From assembly GCA_002352285.1 (NCBI GenBank), contig DEIC01000011.1, forward strand, positions 1 to 64,000: 64,000 nt of DNA, read 5' to 3'. How positions within the stretch are numbered: the first letter of the stretch is position 1; the number at the start of each line of letters is the position of its first letter. The notes under the pieces were generated by a model. The model worked only from the letters and a program-made list of their open reading frames with translations. It was not told the origin of the DNA and made no database searches. Of the stretch, positions 8,052 through 16,498 are shown in pieces. The stretch is from Alphaproteobacteria bacterium UBA2784. GTDB lineage: Bacteria; Pseudomonadota; Alphaproteobacteria; Micropepsales; Micropepsaceae. Both the position numbers and the translations under genes were made by a program.

Positions 8052-8068
8052 TTTGGAACAGTTCTAAA
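8052..8068 (+). promoter_or_regulatory. Irr-type iron-control element (ICE-like box) upstream of dps
   Basis: TTTGGAAC (8052-8059), A, GTTCTAAA (8061-8068) is an inverted repeat with one mismatch. It matches the alphaproteobacterial Irr box form TTTAGAA-N3-TTCTAAA at all but one position. It ends 19 bp before the dps ATG, where Irr would block transcription in low iron. Motif assignment rests on published consensus patterns for Irr and on the iron-storage role of Dps; no irr gene is visible. Confidence 0.6.
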
Positions 8069-8087
8069 CTGAGAAAGGCCGAAGACA

Positions 8088-8558
8088 ATGCATCCGACAT
8101 CCCACGATCTGCCCAAGGCATCGCGCGCCGCCATGGTGGCGCTGCTCAACGCCAATCTGGCGACCACGCTTGATCTGGCGCTTCAGGCCAAATACGCGCA
8201 CTGGAACGTGAAGGGGCCATCCTTCATCGCGCTGCATGAGCTTTTTGATCAGGTGCACACTGCCGCAATGACCATGGCCGACACGATGGCAGAGCGCGTC
8301 ACGGCGCTGGGCGGCACGGCGGGCGGCACAGCGCGCATTGTCGCAGCAAGCTCTGCCTTGAAGGAATACAGGCTGAAGGCCGCAGGCGGCGCAGAGCATG
8401 TCAAGGCGCTGGCCGCCGCGATTGCCGGTCTTGCCAAACCCGTTCGCAACGCCATCGATGCTGCCGCGCAGGCGGGCGATGCGGGCACGTCTGATCTTTT
8501 CACGGGCGCATCGCGCGAGCTCGACAAGCTCCTCTGGCTTGTTGAGGCGCATGGGTGA
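8088..8558 (+). CDS. dps: Dps family ferritin-like DNA-protection protein
   Basis: This 156-residue protein should form a dodecamer that oxidises and stores iron and shields DNA under starvation or peroxide stress. The Dps ferroxidase pattern is present as KYAHWNVKGPSFIALHELFDQ (residues 36-56), with the His and Asp/Glu ligands in place. An acidic/hydrophobic four-helix pattern extends to the end. The N-terminus lacks the Lys-rich DNA-binding tail of E. coli Dps. AGAAAGG (8072-8078) serves as ribosome site. The Irr-type box just upstream suggests expression rises with iron. Confidence 0.93.
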   Translation: MHPTSHDLPKASRAAMVALLNANLATTLDLALQAKYAHWNVKGPSFIALHELFDQVHTAAMTMADTMAERVTALGGTAGGTARIVAASSALKEYRLKAAGGAEHVKALAAAIAGLAKPVRNAIDAAAQAGDAGTSDLFTGASRELDKLLWLVEAHG

Positions 8559-8590
8559 GCGTGGCAGCTGGTGCGGAAGTGGGGGCCCCT

Positions 8591-10174
8591 TCAATTCACC
8601 TGCCGGTCGCGGCCCTGCCAGTAAGGCGCGCGCAATTCGCGTTTGAGGATTTTGCCGCTGGGATTGCGGGGCAGGGCTGAAACGAAATCAACACTGCGCG
8701 GGCATTTGAAACCGGCAATGCGCGTGCGGGCAAAGCCCATGATGTCGTCGGCGGACGCGGTTGCTCCCGGCTTGAGCACCACAATGGCTTTTACCGTCTC
8801 GCCCCATTTGTCGTCGGGCACGCCGATGACAGCAACATCGGCAATCGCGGGATGGCCGAAGATCGCGCTCTCAACCTCGGCGGGATAGATATTCTCGCCG
8901 CCAGAGACGATCATGTCTTTCACGCGGTCATGCACATAGACATAGCCGTCTTTGTCCATGTACCCGGCATCACCCGAACGGAACCAGCCATCATCCGTGA
9001 AGCTTTTGCGCGTCGCATCAGGCAGTTTCCAATAACCCGGCATCACGCCATGGCCATGGACGCAGATTTCGCCCACCTCGCCGCGCGGCAGCTCCACACC
9101 ATCGGCGCCCGCGATCTTGATCTTGACACCGGGCAGCGGCTTTCCGGCGGAACGCATGCGAGCATTGCCGTTGGGATCGTGATCTTCGGGCGGCAAATAG
9201 GTGACGGATCCCGTCGTCTCGGTCAGCCCATAGACCTGCACAAAGCCGCATTTGAAAACGTCCATCGCGCGACGCAGCAGATCTAGCGGAATGGGCGATG
9301 CACCATAGAGAATGCATATGAGTGACGAAAAATCGGTTTGTGCGCAGGCAGGATCATCCATCACGAACTTCATCGCCGCAGGCACAATGAAGAAGTGACC
9401 GACGCGGTAATCCTGGATTGCCTTCAGAACGCCCGGCGGCGTGAACTCGGCCAGCACGATGTTCTTGGCGCCGCTGTAGAGGCCCGAAGCCCCCCAGCCC
9501 GACCCGCCAATGTGGAACACCGGCATGGCGACAAGGCTGGGATCACCCGGATTGAGCTGCATGAACGCAGTTTCGTCCGTGTTGGCGGAAGCCGCGCGCC
9601 CTGCCAGAAAATTGTGATTGCTCAGCATCACGCCTTTGGGATGGCCCGTCGTGCCGCTTGTGTACATCTGCACGAACACGTCGTCGGGTGATGCAGGCAG
9701 ATGCGGATCGATCGCGCTCTGGCTGTCGCGGAAAATCTCATAGGCCTCAAAGCCGGGATGCCCGCCCTGCATGGCGATGATGTGGCGCACGCACGGGATG
9801 TCGGCCTTGAGTTTCTCCGCCAGCGCATAGAATGGCGCACCCACAAACAGCACTTCGGCGCCCGCATCATTGATGATGTAGGCAAGCTCCGGCGCTGCCA
9901 GCCGCCAGTTGAGCGCCACGGTCACCACATTGGCCTTGGCGGCCCCGAACAGGATCTCAAAATAGTGGTCCGAGTTCTTGTCGAGAAACGCAATGCGCGC
10001 GCCCGGCTTGACGCCCAGCGCCGCAAGACCGTTGGCAACCATGGAGGTATGCCGGTCAAACGATGCATAGGTCGTCACCCTGTCATCCATGATGAGCGCC
10101 GTTTCACCAGGTCGGTGGCGCGCATGGAAACGGGGTGCATCCGCCATCACCTTGATCTCGGAAAAATAGGCCAT
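8591..10174 (-). CDS. Long-/medium-chain fatty-acid--CoA ligase (acyl-CoA synthetase)
   Basis: This 527-residue ANL-superfamily enzyme activates a carboxylic acid to its acyl-adenylate, then to the CoA thioester. All core motifs are visible: the P-loop YTSGTTGHPKGVMLS, the A5 motif YGLTETTG, the A7 region GWFRSGDAGYMDKDGY, the hinge VHDRVKDMIVSGGENIYP and the C-terminal catalytic lysine in NPSGKILKREL. This is the FadD-like subgroup; chain length cannot be read from sequence. It lies 27 bp behind a small secreted-protein gene on the same strand. It may feed beta-oxidation together with the acyl-CoA dehydrogenase at the right edge. Confidence 0.93.
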   Translation of the reverse strand: MAYFSEIKVMADAPRFHARHRPGETALIMDDRVTTYASFDRHTSMVANGLAALGVKPGARIAFLDKNSDHYFEILFGAAKANVVTVALNWRLAAPELAYIINDAGAEVLFVGAPFYALAEKLKADIPCVRHIIAMQGGHPGFEAYEIFRDSQSAIDPHLPASPDDVFVQMYTSGTTGHPKGVMLSNHNFLAGRAASANTDETAFMQLNPGDPSLVAMPVFHIGGSGWGASGLYSGAKNIVLAEFTPPGVLKAIQDYRVGHFFIVPAAMKFVMDDPACAQTDFSSLICILYGASPIPLDLLRRAMDVFKCGFVQVYGLTETTGSVTYLPPEDHDPNGNARMRSAGKPLPGVKIKIAGADGVELPRGEVGEICVHGHGVMPGYWKLPDATRKSFTDDGWFRSGDAGYMDKDGYVYVHDRVKDMIVSGGENIYPAEVESAIFGHPAIADVAVIGVPDDKWGETVKAIVVLKPGATASADDIMGFARTRIAGFKCPRSVDFVSALPRNPSGKILKRELRAPYWQGRDRQVN

Positions 10175-10201
10175 CGTCGCAGCTGCGCTCCGTGTTCAAG
10201 T

Positions 10202-10795
10202 TCACCGCGTGGTCGGGCGGCACATCTGCCGGCACTGCATCACGCGTTGCCCGGCCGCACGAAAGCAGGCCGCAAGCGCGGCGGGGTCTTCCCCCTCGGC
10301 GCGCGCAGCTTCGATGCCGCCGCAGGTGTGATATTCAAGGCGCTCATAAACCGGGCAGTCTTCGCACGCTGTCGGCTCCGCACCGATGGGCCGTCCGTCC
10401 AGCTGCCCGCCCGCCGCATCCTCTTTGATGCCTGACGGCGATGCATAGCGATAGGCAATCCCCTTTTCATTGACCGTCAGCGTGACTTTGCCGCCGTCAA
10501 TGCAGCTTTCCTGGCCATAGGTCAGGCGCTCGAGATAGACGGCCGTGCCCGGCACATCCTCGTTTTGATAGACGAGTTCGCCGCCGCAGCCATAAGTCTG
10601 ATAGTCGATGAGCGACGTGCCGCCATCGGTAATCACGATGGCAACGCGAAAGGGCTGATCGCTGCCGCGCGGGACATCGTATCTGGCTTCGCCAACCCAC
10701 ACACCGGTAAAGGGATTATCCCATGCCTGGGCCACGCCGGTTGCCATCAGCGCCACCGCAAACCCCGCAATCAGCAATTTGTGAACCAGCCGCAT
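10202..10795 (-). CDS. Secreted cysteine-rich protein of unknown function
   Basis: This is a 197-residue precursor with a clear signal peptide (MRLVHKLLIAGFAVALMATG, cleavage after AQA) and a mature domain that begins NPFTGVWVGEARYD. The mature part reads like a small beta-barrel or lipocalin-like fold (DQPFRVAIVITDGG, IDYQTYGCGGELVYQ), followed by a Cys-rich tail (CEDCPVYERLEYHTCGG, CRQMC). The start at 10795 is chosen for the signal peptide and a GGGGGG stretch upstream; longer starts add an implausible extension. No family is recognised. A periplasmic, disulfide-stabilised location is inferred. Confidence 0.75.
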   Translation of the reverse strand: MRLVHKLLIAGFAVALMATGVAQAWDNPFTGVWVGEARYDVPRGSDQPFRVAIVITDGGTSLIDYQTYGCGGELVYQNEDVPGTAVYLERLTYGQESCIDGGKVTLTVNEKGIAYRYASPSGIKEDAAGGQLDGRPIGAEPTACEDCPVYERLEYHTCGGIEAARAEGEDPAALAACFRAAGQRVMQCRQMCRPTTR

Positions 10796-10923
10796 CAATA
10801 CCCCCCAGGAATGTGATGTGCGCCAGCAAAGCAAATCGCGGCAAAGGTTGAAAGCCCGTTGGCGAATGGCTTGCGCCACGCAATACTGGCCGCACGAAAG
10901 GAGCCGGACCCCCGGCAACAAAC

Positions 10924-11418
10924 ATGTCACGACAGTTCATCGCCGCCATCATCCTTGCCGTAATGGCAGAAAGCACCGCCATGGCCAAACCCGACGAGGT
11001 GGGTGAAGCCGCCACCGGCTGCGCCCAGACGATGGAGTCCGTAGCCTTTCTGACCGGCCACTGGAAAAGCGAGAACCCGGTCAATGAGGAAGTCTGGCTT
11101 GCGCCTGCCAATGGCCTGATGCTGGGCATGGCGCGTTCGCTTTCGGCCAATGGTGCATCATTCGAGTATCTGCGGATTGAGGCGCGCGATGGCGCCATCG
11201 TCTATGTCGCTCAGCCGGGCCGCGCAGTTTCACCGACTGACTTTCCGATGACCGATTGCGGCCCCGGTTTCGCAACCTTTGAGAATCCCGATCACGATTT
11301 TCCCCAACGCCTGCATTATGAAATGCGTGGCGTCGGCATTCTGACGGCAACCGTCGAGGGGCGTGATGGCCACGGCGTGATGTCGGGTTTCACCCTTATC
11401 TGGACGCGCGTGGAGTGA
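10924..11418 (+). CDS. DUF6265-like secreted protein
   Basis: This is a 164-residue precursor with a short signal peptide (ending near TAMA-KPDE, about residue 21). The mature domain carries the DUF6265 hallmarks: FLTGHWKSENPVNEEVWLAP, GLMLGMARSLS, FEYLRIE, then the signature TFENPDHDFPQRLHYEM. Family members are small lipocalin-like proteins of unknown function. It is followed 65 bp later by a small membrane-protein gene on the same strand. No partner or regulator can be inferred. Confidence 0.82.
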   Translation: MSRQFIAAIILAVMAESTAMAKPDEVGEAATGCAQTMESVAFLTGHWKSENPVNEEVWLAPANGLMLGMARSLSANGASFEYLRIEARDGAIVYVAQPGRAVSPTDFPMTDCGPGFATFENPDHDFPQRLHYEMRGVGILTATVEGRDGHGVMSGFTLIWTRVE

Positions 11419-11483
11419 AAATGCCGTGATTTGGCCGTATTCGCCCCGCAACCAGATCGCTGCAAATGGAGAAGGAGCCAGCC

Positions 11484-11768
11484 ATGAGTGACGTTTCCCC
11501 GCGCCGGATCAAGGATACTGTCTTCTCGCTTTTGATGGCGTCGTTTGTTGTCGGCATCCTGCTCTGGGTCTTCGGCATTGATCCGATGGATCTGTGGAGC
11601 GATCTGGGCGGCACGGTAGAGCGCATCTGGCACGCTGCGGCCGACATCGCCGAATGGGCAGGCCGTTACATTCTGCTTGGCGCCGTGATCGTTGTGCCGC
11701 TGTGGGCCGTCTGGATGCTGATCGGCCTCGCCACACGCTCTGGCAAGAAAACCGGCGCAGGCGAATAG
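11484..11768 (+). CDS. Small two-helix membrane protein (DUF6460-like)
   Basis: This 94-residue protein has two hydrophobic segments (about residues 12-32 and 60-82). Between them is FGIDPMDLWSDLGGTVERIW, which resembles the GIDP-x-DLW pattern of alphaproteobacterial DUF6460 proteins. The ATG at 11484 is preferred because AGAAGGAG lies 6 nt upstream; an ATG six codons earlier would sit inside that ribosome site. The function is unknown. Its stop is separated by 2 bp from the stop of the convergent FecR-domain gene. Confidence 0.75.
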   Translation: MSDVSPRRIKDTVFSLLMASFVVGILLWVFGIDPMDLWSDLGGTVERIWHAAADIAEWAGRYILLGAVIVVPLWAVWMLIGLATRSGKKTGAGE

Positions 11769-11770
11769 GC

Positions 11771-12466
11771 TTACGGGAAGAGGTCGGGCACCGGGATCGG
11801 CACCCACTCAGGGATGCCCAGCCGCTCGCGCAGCTCGTCAATGCCGCGTTCCACGGCTTCATCCGCCGAGGTGTGCACGAAGTCGCGCACGCCGCCGATA
11901 AAGATGCCCGCTGCATCCGTCAGGATCGACTGACCCTCAAGCACTTCCAGAATCTCTCCGGTCATGCGCGACGCAAGCGTGACCCTGCCATCAAGCGTTG
12001 ACAGCTCCGTTGAGCCGTCATCGGCAATATCCACCTTCACCGTCGTGCCGCGCACGCCGATGGTGACCGTCGGCGTTTCGATGACGACGTTCTGCTCGTC
12101 AATCAGGCCTGACGCCCAGCGGAAGGCGCCCTTGGTGAGTTCGATGGTGCAATTGTCGTCCGTTGGTCCGTCATAGACGAAGGCGTCGATCAGCGTTTCT
12201 GAATTTGCGCCCAGAACCAGATCGCTCTTGTCGCGGAACTCCACCCGCAGTGCGCTTTCCGCACCTGTCGTCAGAAGGTCGCCCATGGCCACATCATCGC
12301 CGGGTTCCAGCGCGCGCTTGTCGTCGTCAAGCGTTGCATGAACCTTGCCGATGGCGGTGGTGATCGTGCCTGCCGCCTCGACGGCGCGGGCGCGCGGCGC
12401 CCCCAATGCGAAAAGACTGACGCCGGCAAGAAGTGTTGAAAAGAGCGAGCGGCGCGAAAGGCGCAT
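11771..12466 (-). CDS. FecR-domain protein with a Tat signal peptide
   Basis: The 231-residue precursor opens with a twin-arginine motif (SRRSLFST) and a hydrophobic core ending in an ARA cleavage site, so it is probably exported folded through Tat. The mature protein has the FecR pattern: TAIGKVHATLDDDKRALEPGDDV, a degenerate VRVEFRDKS-type strand, and VVIETPTVTIGVRGTTVKVDI. Stand-alone periplasmic FecR-domain proteins are common and differ from the iron-signalling FecR anti-sigma factors; no sigma factor gene lies nearby. The start at 12466 is chosen for the Tat motif. Confidence 0.85.
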   Translation of the reverse strand: MRLSRRSLFSTLLAGVSLFALGAPRARAVEAAGTITTAIGKVHATLDDDKRALEPGDDVAMGDLLTTGAESALRVEFRDKSDLVLGANSETLIDAFVYDGPTDDNCTIELTKGAFRWASGLIDEQNVVIETPTVTIGVRGTTVKVDIADDGSTELSTLDGRVTLASRMTGEILEVLEGQSILTDAAGIFIGGVRDFVHTSADEAVERGIDELRERLGIPEWVPIPVPDLFP

Positions 12467-12607
12467 GGCGTAAACCCCGAAAAACGCGTTCATGCACGTC
12501 AACCCACACCAGAAGCAGGAAGGCGGTCAAGGCCGGATCATCACCCGGGTGTGGATTTGATGAGCGCTCAGGTGGCGTTCATCCTGGCGCACTGAATGGT
12601 TAAGTGC

Positions 12608-14011
12608 TCAAAGCGACGACAGAAACGCAACCAGTGCCGCCCGCGTGTCGGCATCGGCATTGCGGAACGCTTCACGCGCAGCTTCGGCCTCGCCGCCATG
12701 CCACAGGATGGCTTCGGCAAAGCCGCGTGCGCGGCCGTCATGCAGCAGGAATTCATGGCCGTTCGTTTCCTTGAGGAGGCCAAGCCCCCACAAAGGCGGC
12801 GTGCGCCATTCGCTGCCCGAGGCTTCAAAGTCCGGGCGGTTATCGGCCAGCTCCGGCCCCATGTCGTGCAGCAGAAGGTCCGTGAACGGATAAAATGTCT
12901 GATTGGCAAGTTCGGGCACGTCAGCCGCCCCCGTCTCAAGCACTGGGACGTGACAGGCATTGCAGCCAAAATCGCGGAAGGCGGCTTGCCCTGCCATGAC
13001 CATCGGGTCATCACTGTTGCGCTGACGCGGCACCGCAAGTGTGCGGGAATAAAAGACCATGCGCTCAAGAAACTGGGCTGAAAGTTCAGGTCCGTCTTCC
13101 TGCGGTTGCGACCACGAAGCTGCACATTCGGGCTGTACCACAGTGCAATTCTGCAATGGATGCACCGGGGACGTAAGACCAATATCGCCCAATGCCGCGC
13201 CAGCCGATTGATCGGTCAGATTGGCCACATTGGCCTTCCAGCCAAAGCGCCCGACGCGCATGCCACCCGCGCTGGGCGACATCACGTGATTGATGCGGCC
13301 TGAAATGCCATCGCCGTCGGCATCATCAGGGTCAGCCAGCGCCACCAGCAGTTCATCAGGCACCGCCTCAAGCAGCCCCAGCCCGATCATGTGTGGCGCA
13401 ACCCGCGGCGAAAAGAGCGCATCATCAAGCGGCCCATAGGCAAGATCAGCAAATTCATAGCGCGGCCGCCGCAGTGAATAGGGCGTGCCATCGCCATAGG
13501 CGCCCGGTACTTCTTCATAGGTGATGATCGCGCGGCCCTCGGGTGCAACGCCGGTAATGGCGCGGTCATTCAATTGCCCGCCATAGGCGGGATGGGGCAG
13601 GGGGCCGCCATCATCCGCCACGCCCGGAATGGAAAGGCGCACCAGCATGGAATCCATGGGCGCGCCGGCTTCCGCAGGCGGCTGGCCGCGTCCGTCGCGC
13701 AAATGACAGCCCGAACACGACACGCGGTTGAAGAGCGGCCCCAGCCCGTCAAATTTGGTGACAGAAGCAGGCGCCGTCACCCAGTTCGTGTTGAACAGGC
13801 GGTTGCCAAACTGGAACGGCCGCACATAACCCTCGCCCGCATTGGCAATCAGGAACGTGAAGGCATTCGGCCCTTCGGCAATGCGCGTGGTGGCGCCACC
13901 CAGTTCGGCGCTGATGGCGCCCATAACATGGCGCGTGCGCACCGCTACATCGTCAGCTGCGGCGATGCCCGCAGCAATCACGCCGATGAGAAGGGCAAGC
14001 ACACGCCACAT
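12608..14011 (-). CDS. Di-haem c oxidoreductase (DUF1111 / thiol oxidoreductase-like)
   Basis: The 467-residue precursor carries a signal peptide and two c-type haem sites, C99-x-x-C102-H103 (CSGCH) and C350-x-x-C353-H354 (CNACH). The family signature stretches FGNRLFNTNW, GRFGWKANVANL and GQAAFRDFGCNACH are present. DUF1111 proteins resemble MauG/cytochrome c peroxidase folds and usually sit beside imelysins in iron-regulated operons; their exact reaction is not settled. Here the imelysin gene lies 6 bp upstream on the same strand. Control by the Fur-like and FNR-type boxes at 15366-15398 is likely. Confidence 0.9.
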   Translation of the reverse strand: MWRVLALLIGVIAAGIAAADDVAVRTRHVMGAISAELGGATTRIAEGPNAFTFLIANAGEGYVRPFQFGNRLFNTNWVTAPASVTKFDGLGPLFNRVSCSGCHLRDGRGQPPAEAGAPMDSMLVRLSIPGVADDGGPLPHPAYGGQLNDRAITGVAPEGRAIITYEEVPGAYGDGTPYSLRRPRYEFADLAYGPLDDALFSPRVAPHMIGLGLLEAVPDELLVALADPDDADGDGISGRINHVMSPSAGGMRVGRFGWKANVANLTDQSAGAALGDIGLTSPVHPLQNCTVVQPECAASWSQPQEDGPELSAQFLERMVFYSRTLAVPRQRNSDDPMVMAGQAAFRDFGCNACHVPVLETGAADVPELANQTFYPFTDLLLHDMGPELADNRPDFEASGSEWRTPPLWGLGLLKETNGHEFLLHDGRARGFAEAILWHGGEAEAAREAFRNADADTRAALVAFLSSL

Positions 14012-14017
14012 GATGGC

Positions 14018-15310
14018 TCAAAGCCCCTCCACCTGCACGATGACGCCCAGAACCGGACTTGTGTCCTTCAGCGCCTTGGCAAGGGCGATCAGCGCACTGA
14101 CGGCCGCCTCAGCCTCGGCGCGTGCCGGCGAACCCGGCGCCTGCGCCAGAACCTGGTCCCATGGCTCGTCCAGATCGGCGATGCGCGCCTTGGCGTCGGC
14201 GAAAAGACCATTGATGCGATCAGCGAGCGCTGCATCACCTCCGCGCACCAGCGCCTCAAGCCCCGTGCCACTCACACCCGGATAGGTGCCGCGCCACACA
14301 TTCTCGATGCCCTGCAGGTCATGGACGAAGTCCTGCTTCGTCGTATCCGAGAAACATGAGTGCTCGTCTTCCTGATCGCCCGATTCAAGCGCAACGGCAA
14401 GGCGTTCGGAGGCGGTCTCAAACCCCGCTAGCACCGCCATGCCATTGACGATGCGGCCCACCGCCTCGCGCGGCGGCAGCGCGCGGAATTCTTCCGCATG
14501 ATTGCCGCTGGCCGCTGGATCCCACGCTGCCACAAGGCCCGTCAGATCATCAATCAGCAGCTTCGTCACCAGCGCCAGATAGGCGCGGCGGCGGTCATTC
14601 GCTGATGTGCCAGCGGTATAGTCCGTAAACGGACGATTGCCCGGGCCTGTCGCTGAAAAGTCCTGCCCCCACAGCAGAAACTCGATGGCGTGCCAGCCGG
14701 TCGAAACATCAGCCTCGTCGCTGGTCTGGTTGCGGTTGCGCAGCGTGTCTTCATCTATCGTGGCGGATGCATCATGGATGATGCCGCCCTGTGGCGCGCC
14801 TTCGGTTGCGTCGATGAAACCTTCGTTCAGCGGCCAGGCATTGATGAAGCCTTCAACCTCTTCAATCGGGCCATCGTAAAAGCGGAATGTCTCGGTGACG
14901 AGATAGGCAGGCCGCGCCGCAACCCACGCTGCACGCGCCGCAGCGAGCGTGTCATCGCCGGGCGCTGCAAGGAATGCGTCAATCGCAGTCTGCATCTTTT
15001 GCGCGTCGGCCAGCGCAGCCTGATAGCTGGCGTAAACACCGGTCACATAGGTTTCGATCACCGCGCTGGCATCATAGGCAAAGGCATTGGGATCGGTGGA
15101 GTTGAGGGCATAGCTTGAAAGCCCGTCGCCACCCTCACCCCCTTCGCCGCCTTCACCACCCTCTCCACCTTCGCCCTCAGTGGCAAAGGCATGGGGCGCG
15201 GTAAAGGGGGCGCCGGAGCCCGCGGGAAGAACGCTGTGCATCGCCTGCACCAGCACAAGGGTTCCAGCGCCCAGAAGCAGTTTTGAAGAAAGGGATGATT
15301 TCTCGGCCAT
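14018..15310 (-). CDS. Imelysin (peptidase M75-like) iron-uptake protein
   Basis: The 430-residue precursor is an imelysin-like protein, the IrpA/EfeO-related periplasmic group linked to iron acquisition. The GxHxxE signature is seen as GWHAIEFLLWGQD. The family's N-terminal AAFEARPAYL-type helix is also recognisable (AAWVAARPAYLVTETFRFYDGPIE). Just after the export signal is a run of five Gly-Gly-Glu units (EGEGGEGGEGGEGGEGG), an acidic linker unusual for the family. It is the first gene of a two-gene unit with the di-haem oxidoreductase, 6 bp apart. An FNR-type box stands about 81 bp upstream. Confidence 0.9.
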   Translation of the reverse strand: MAEKSSLSSKLLLGAGTLVLVQAMHSVLPAGSGAPFTAPHAFATEGEGGEGGEGGEGGEGGDGLSSYALNSTDPNAFAYDASAVIETYVTGVYASYQAALADAQKMQTAIDAFLAAPGDDTLAAARAAWVAARPAYLVTETFRFYDGPIEEVEGFINAWPLNEGFIDATEGAPQGGIIHDASATIDEDTLRNRNQTSDEADVSTGWHAIEFLLWGQDFSATGPGNRPFTDYTAGTSANDRRRAYLALVTKLLIDDLTGLVAAWDPAASGNHAEEFRALPPREAVGRIVNGMAVLAGFETASERLAVALESGDQEDEHSCFSDTTKQDFVHDLQGIENVWRGTYPGVSGTGLEALVRGGDAALADRINGLFADAKARIADLDEPWDQVLAQAPGSPARAEAEAAVSALIALAKALKDTSPVLGVIVQVEGL

Positions 15311-15365
15311 GACAGGTCACACAGATTTGCGGTTGCGGGAGACGCACCGCCGGGGAATAGTGCTT

Positions 15366-15383
15366 TTGAGAATGACTTGCAAC
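15366..15383 (-). promoter_or_regulatory. Weak Fur-like half-site upstream of imelysin
   Basis: On the minus strand the sequence reads TTGCAAGTCATTCTCAA. Its right half (CATTCTCA) matches the common Fur half-site, while the left half is poor. The context of imelysin on one side and an iron-dependent hydroxylase on the other makes iron control likely, but the motif alone is weak. Confidence 0.3.
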
Positions 15384-15384
15384 T

Positions 15385-15398
15385 TTGATCTGGATCAA
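15385..15398 (+). promoter_or_regulatory. Perfect FNR/FixK-type box
   Basis: TTGAT-CTGG-ATCAA matches the FNR/Anr/FixK consensus TTGAT-N4-ATCAA exactly and extends into a perfect 8-bp inverted repeat, CTTTGATC-TG-GATCAAAG (15383-15400). It is centred about 81 bp upstream of the imelysin start and 119 bp upstream of the PKHD hydroxylase start. It could serve either divergent unit. Confidence 0.6.
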
Positions 15399-15510
15399 AG
15401 GGTAGGGCCGCTGGGGGCGGCATTCCGCCGCGCAGGTGCCCGGAAATACGCCAAAATCTGCCGGGCGCCGGTGTTCCCGGCTACCGTGCTGCAAAATTGA
15501 GAGGCGTCCC

Positions 15511-16173
15511 ATGTTCATGCTGGCTATCGAAAACCTGATCCCGCCCGAGACGCTGGACGAGATGCGGGGCCTCCTGGCCCAGTCGCAATTTGGCGACGGG
15601 CGGCGCACGGCGGGGTTCAGCGCGCGGCTGGTGAAAAACAATGCGCAGCTCAACCGCGATGATCCCCACACGCCAGAGCTGACGAAAAAGGTCGAAGCCG
15701 CACTTCAGTCGAGCCAGATGTTCAACCGCGCCGTGCGCCCGCGCCGCACCGTCGTGATGTTCAACCGCTATGAGGGCGGGCAATCCTATGGCTCGCATCT
15801 GGACGACAGTTACATGCGCGGCATGCGCACCGACGTGTCTTTCACGATTTTCCTGAATGACCCCGAAACCTATGCGGGCGGGGAATTGGTCATCGAGAAG
15901 GCGCACGGCGAGGTGCCGATCAAGCTCAAAGCCGGCAACGCCATCGTCTATCCGTCAAATACGCTCCACCGCGTCGAGCCGGTGACGCAGGGCGTGCGCC
16001 TGTGCGCGGTCGGCTGGGTGCAGAGTTTCATCCGCGACGATTCAAAACGCGAAATGCTCTTTGATCTCGACAATGCCCGCCTTGCCATGTTCGAGCAGAA
16101 CGGCAAATCGCGGGAGTTTGATCTGGTCTCAAAAACCATCGCCAATCTGATCCGCCTCTGGGGCGACGGGTAG
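15511..16173 (+). CDS. Fe(II)/2-oxoglutarate-dependent PKHD-type hydroxylase (PiuC/YbiX-like)
   Basis: This 220-residue cytoplasmic dioxygenase should couple 2-oxoglutarate decarboxylation to hydroxylation of an unknown substrate. The facial triad is visible: His96 and Asp98 in GSHLDDSY and His153 in TLHRVEP, with Arg163 in GVRLC binding 2-oxoglutarate. The family is typically Fur-controlled and linked to siderophore receptors. Here it diverges from the imelysin operon across an intergenic region with FNR-type and Fur-like sites. The ATG at 15511 is preferred for GAGAGG 6 nt upstream and because the conserved domain begins MLAIENLIP. Confidence 0.9.
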   Translation: MFMLAIENLIPPETLDEMRGLLAQSQFGDGRRTAGFSARLVKNNAQLNRDDPHTPELTKKVEAALQSSQMFNRAVRPRRTVVMFNRYEGGQSYGSHLDDSYMRGMRTDVSFTIFLNDPETYAGGELVIEKAHGEVPIKLKAGNAIVYPSNTLHRVEPVTQGVRLCAVGWVQSFIRDDSKREMLFDLDNARLAMFEQNGKSREFDLVSKTIANLIRLWGDG

Positions 16174-16194
16174 GCCGCGCCGTTTCCTGCTTCG

Positions 16195-16347
16195 GCCTCC
16201 CCTTTCCTAAAAGGGGAGGCGGGGTTTGTGCGAGCGCAGCGAGCACAAGCCCGGTGGGGTTGCAGGCCGCTGCACTGAATCTGTTGATGGTGCCCCCCAC
16301 CGATTTGCGCCAGAGCGCAAATCTGCCTCCCCCAAAACGGGGGAGGC
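16195..16347. repeat. Composite palindromic repeat, family A, copy 1
   Basis: It begins 21 bp after the PKHD hydroxylase stop. Each end is a hairpin built from GCCTCCCC/GGGGAGGC arms (16195-16220 and 16325-16347). The core contains GGTGGGGTTGC and GGTGCCCCCCACCGA, the reverse complement of the cores in copies 2 and 3. An inner hairpin, GATTTGCGC/GCGCAAATC, lies near the right end. The remaining part of the 325-bp gap before the PQQ enzyme shows no gene. Confidence 0.85.
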
Positions 16348-16498
16348 GCAAGGAACGCCATAAAGAGCGTATCCGTGATCGCTAAGTTCTCGGGGAGAGC
16401 GAAGGCGGGCTGCATGCTTTTGCCCCCCGCATTGCGCCAAACGCACTCTCAAGGCACACTGATCCCCATTGAAATCCTGTGCTTCGGGGGGATGCGTC

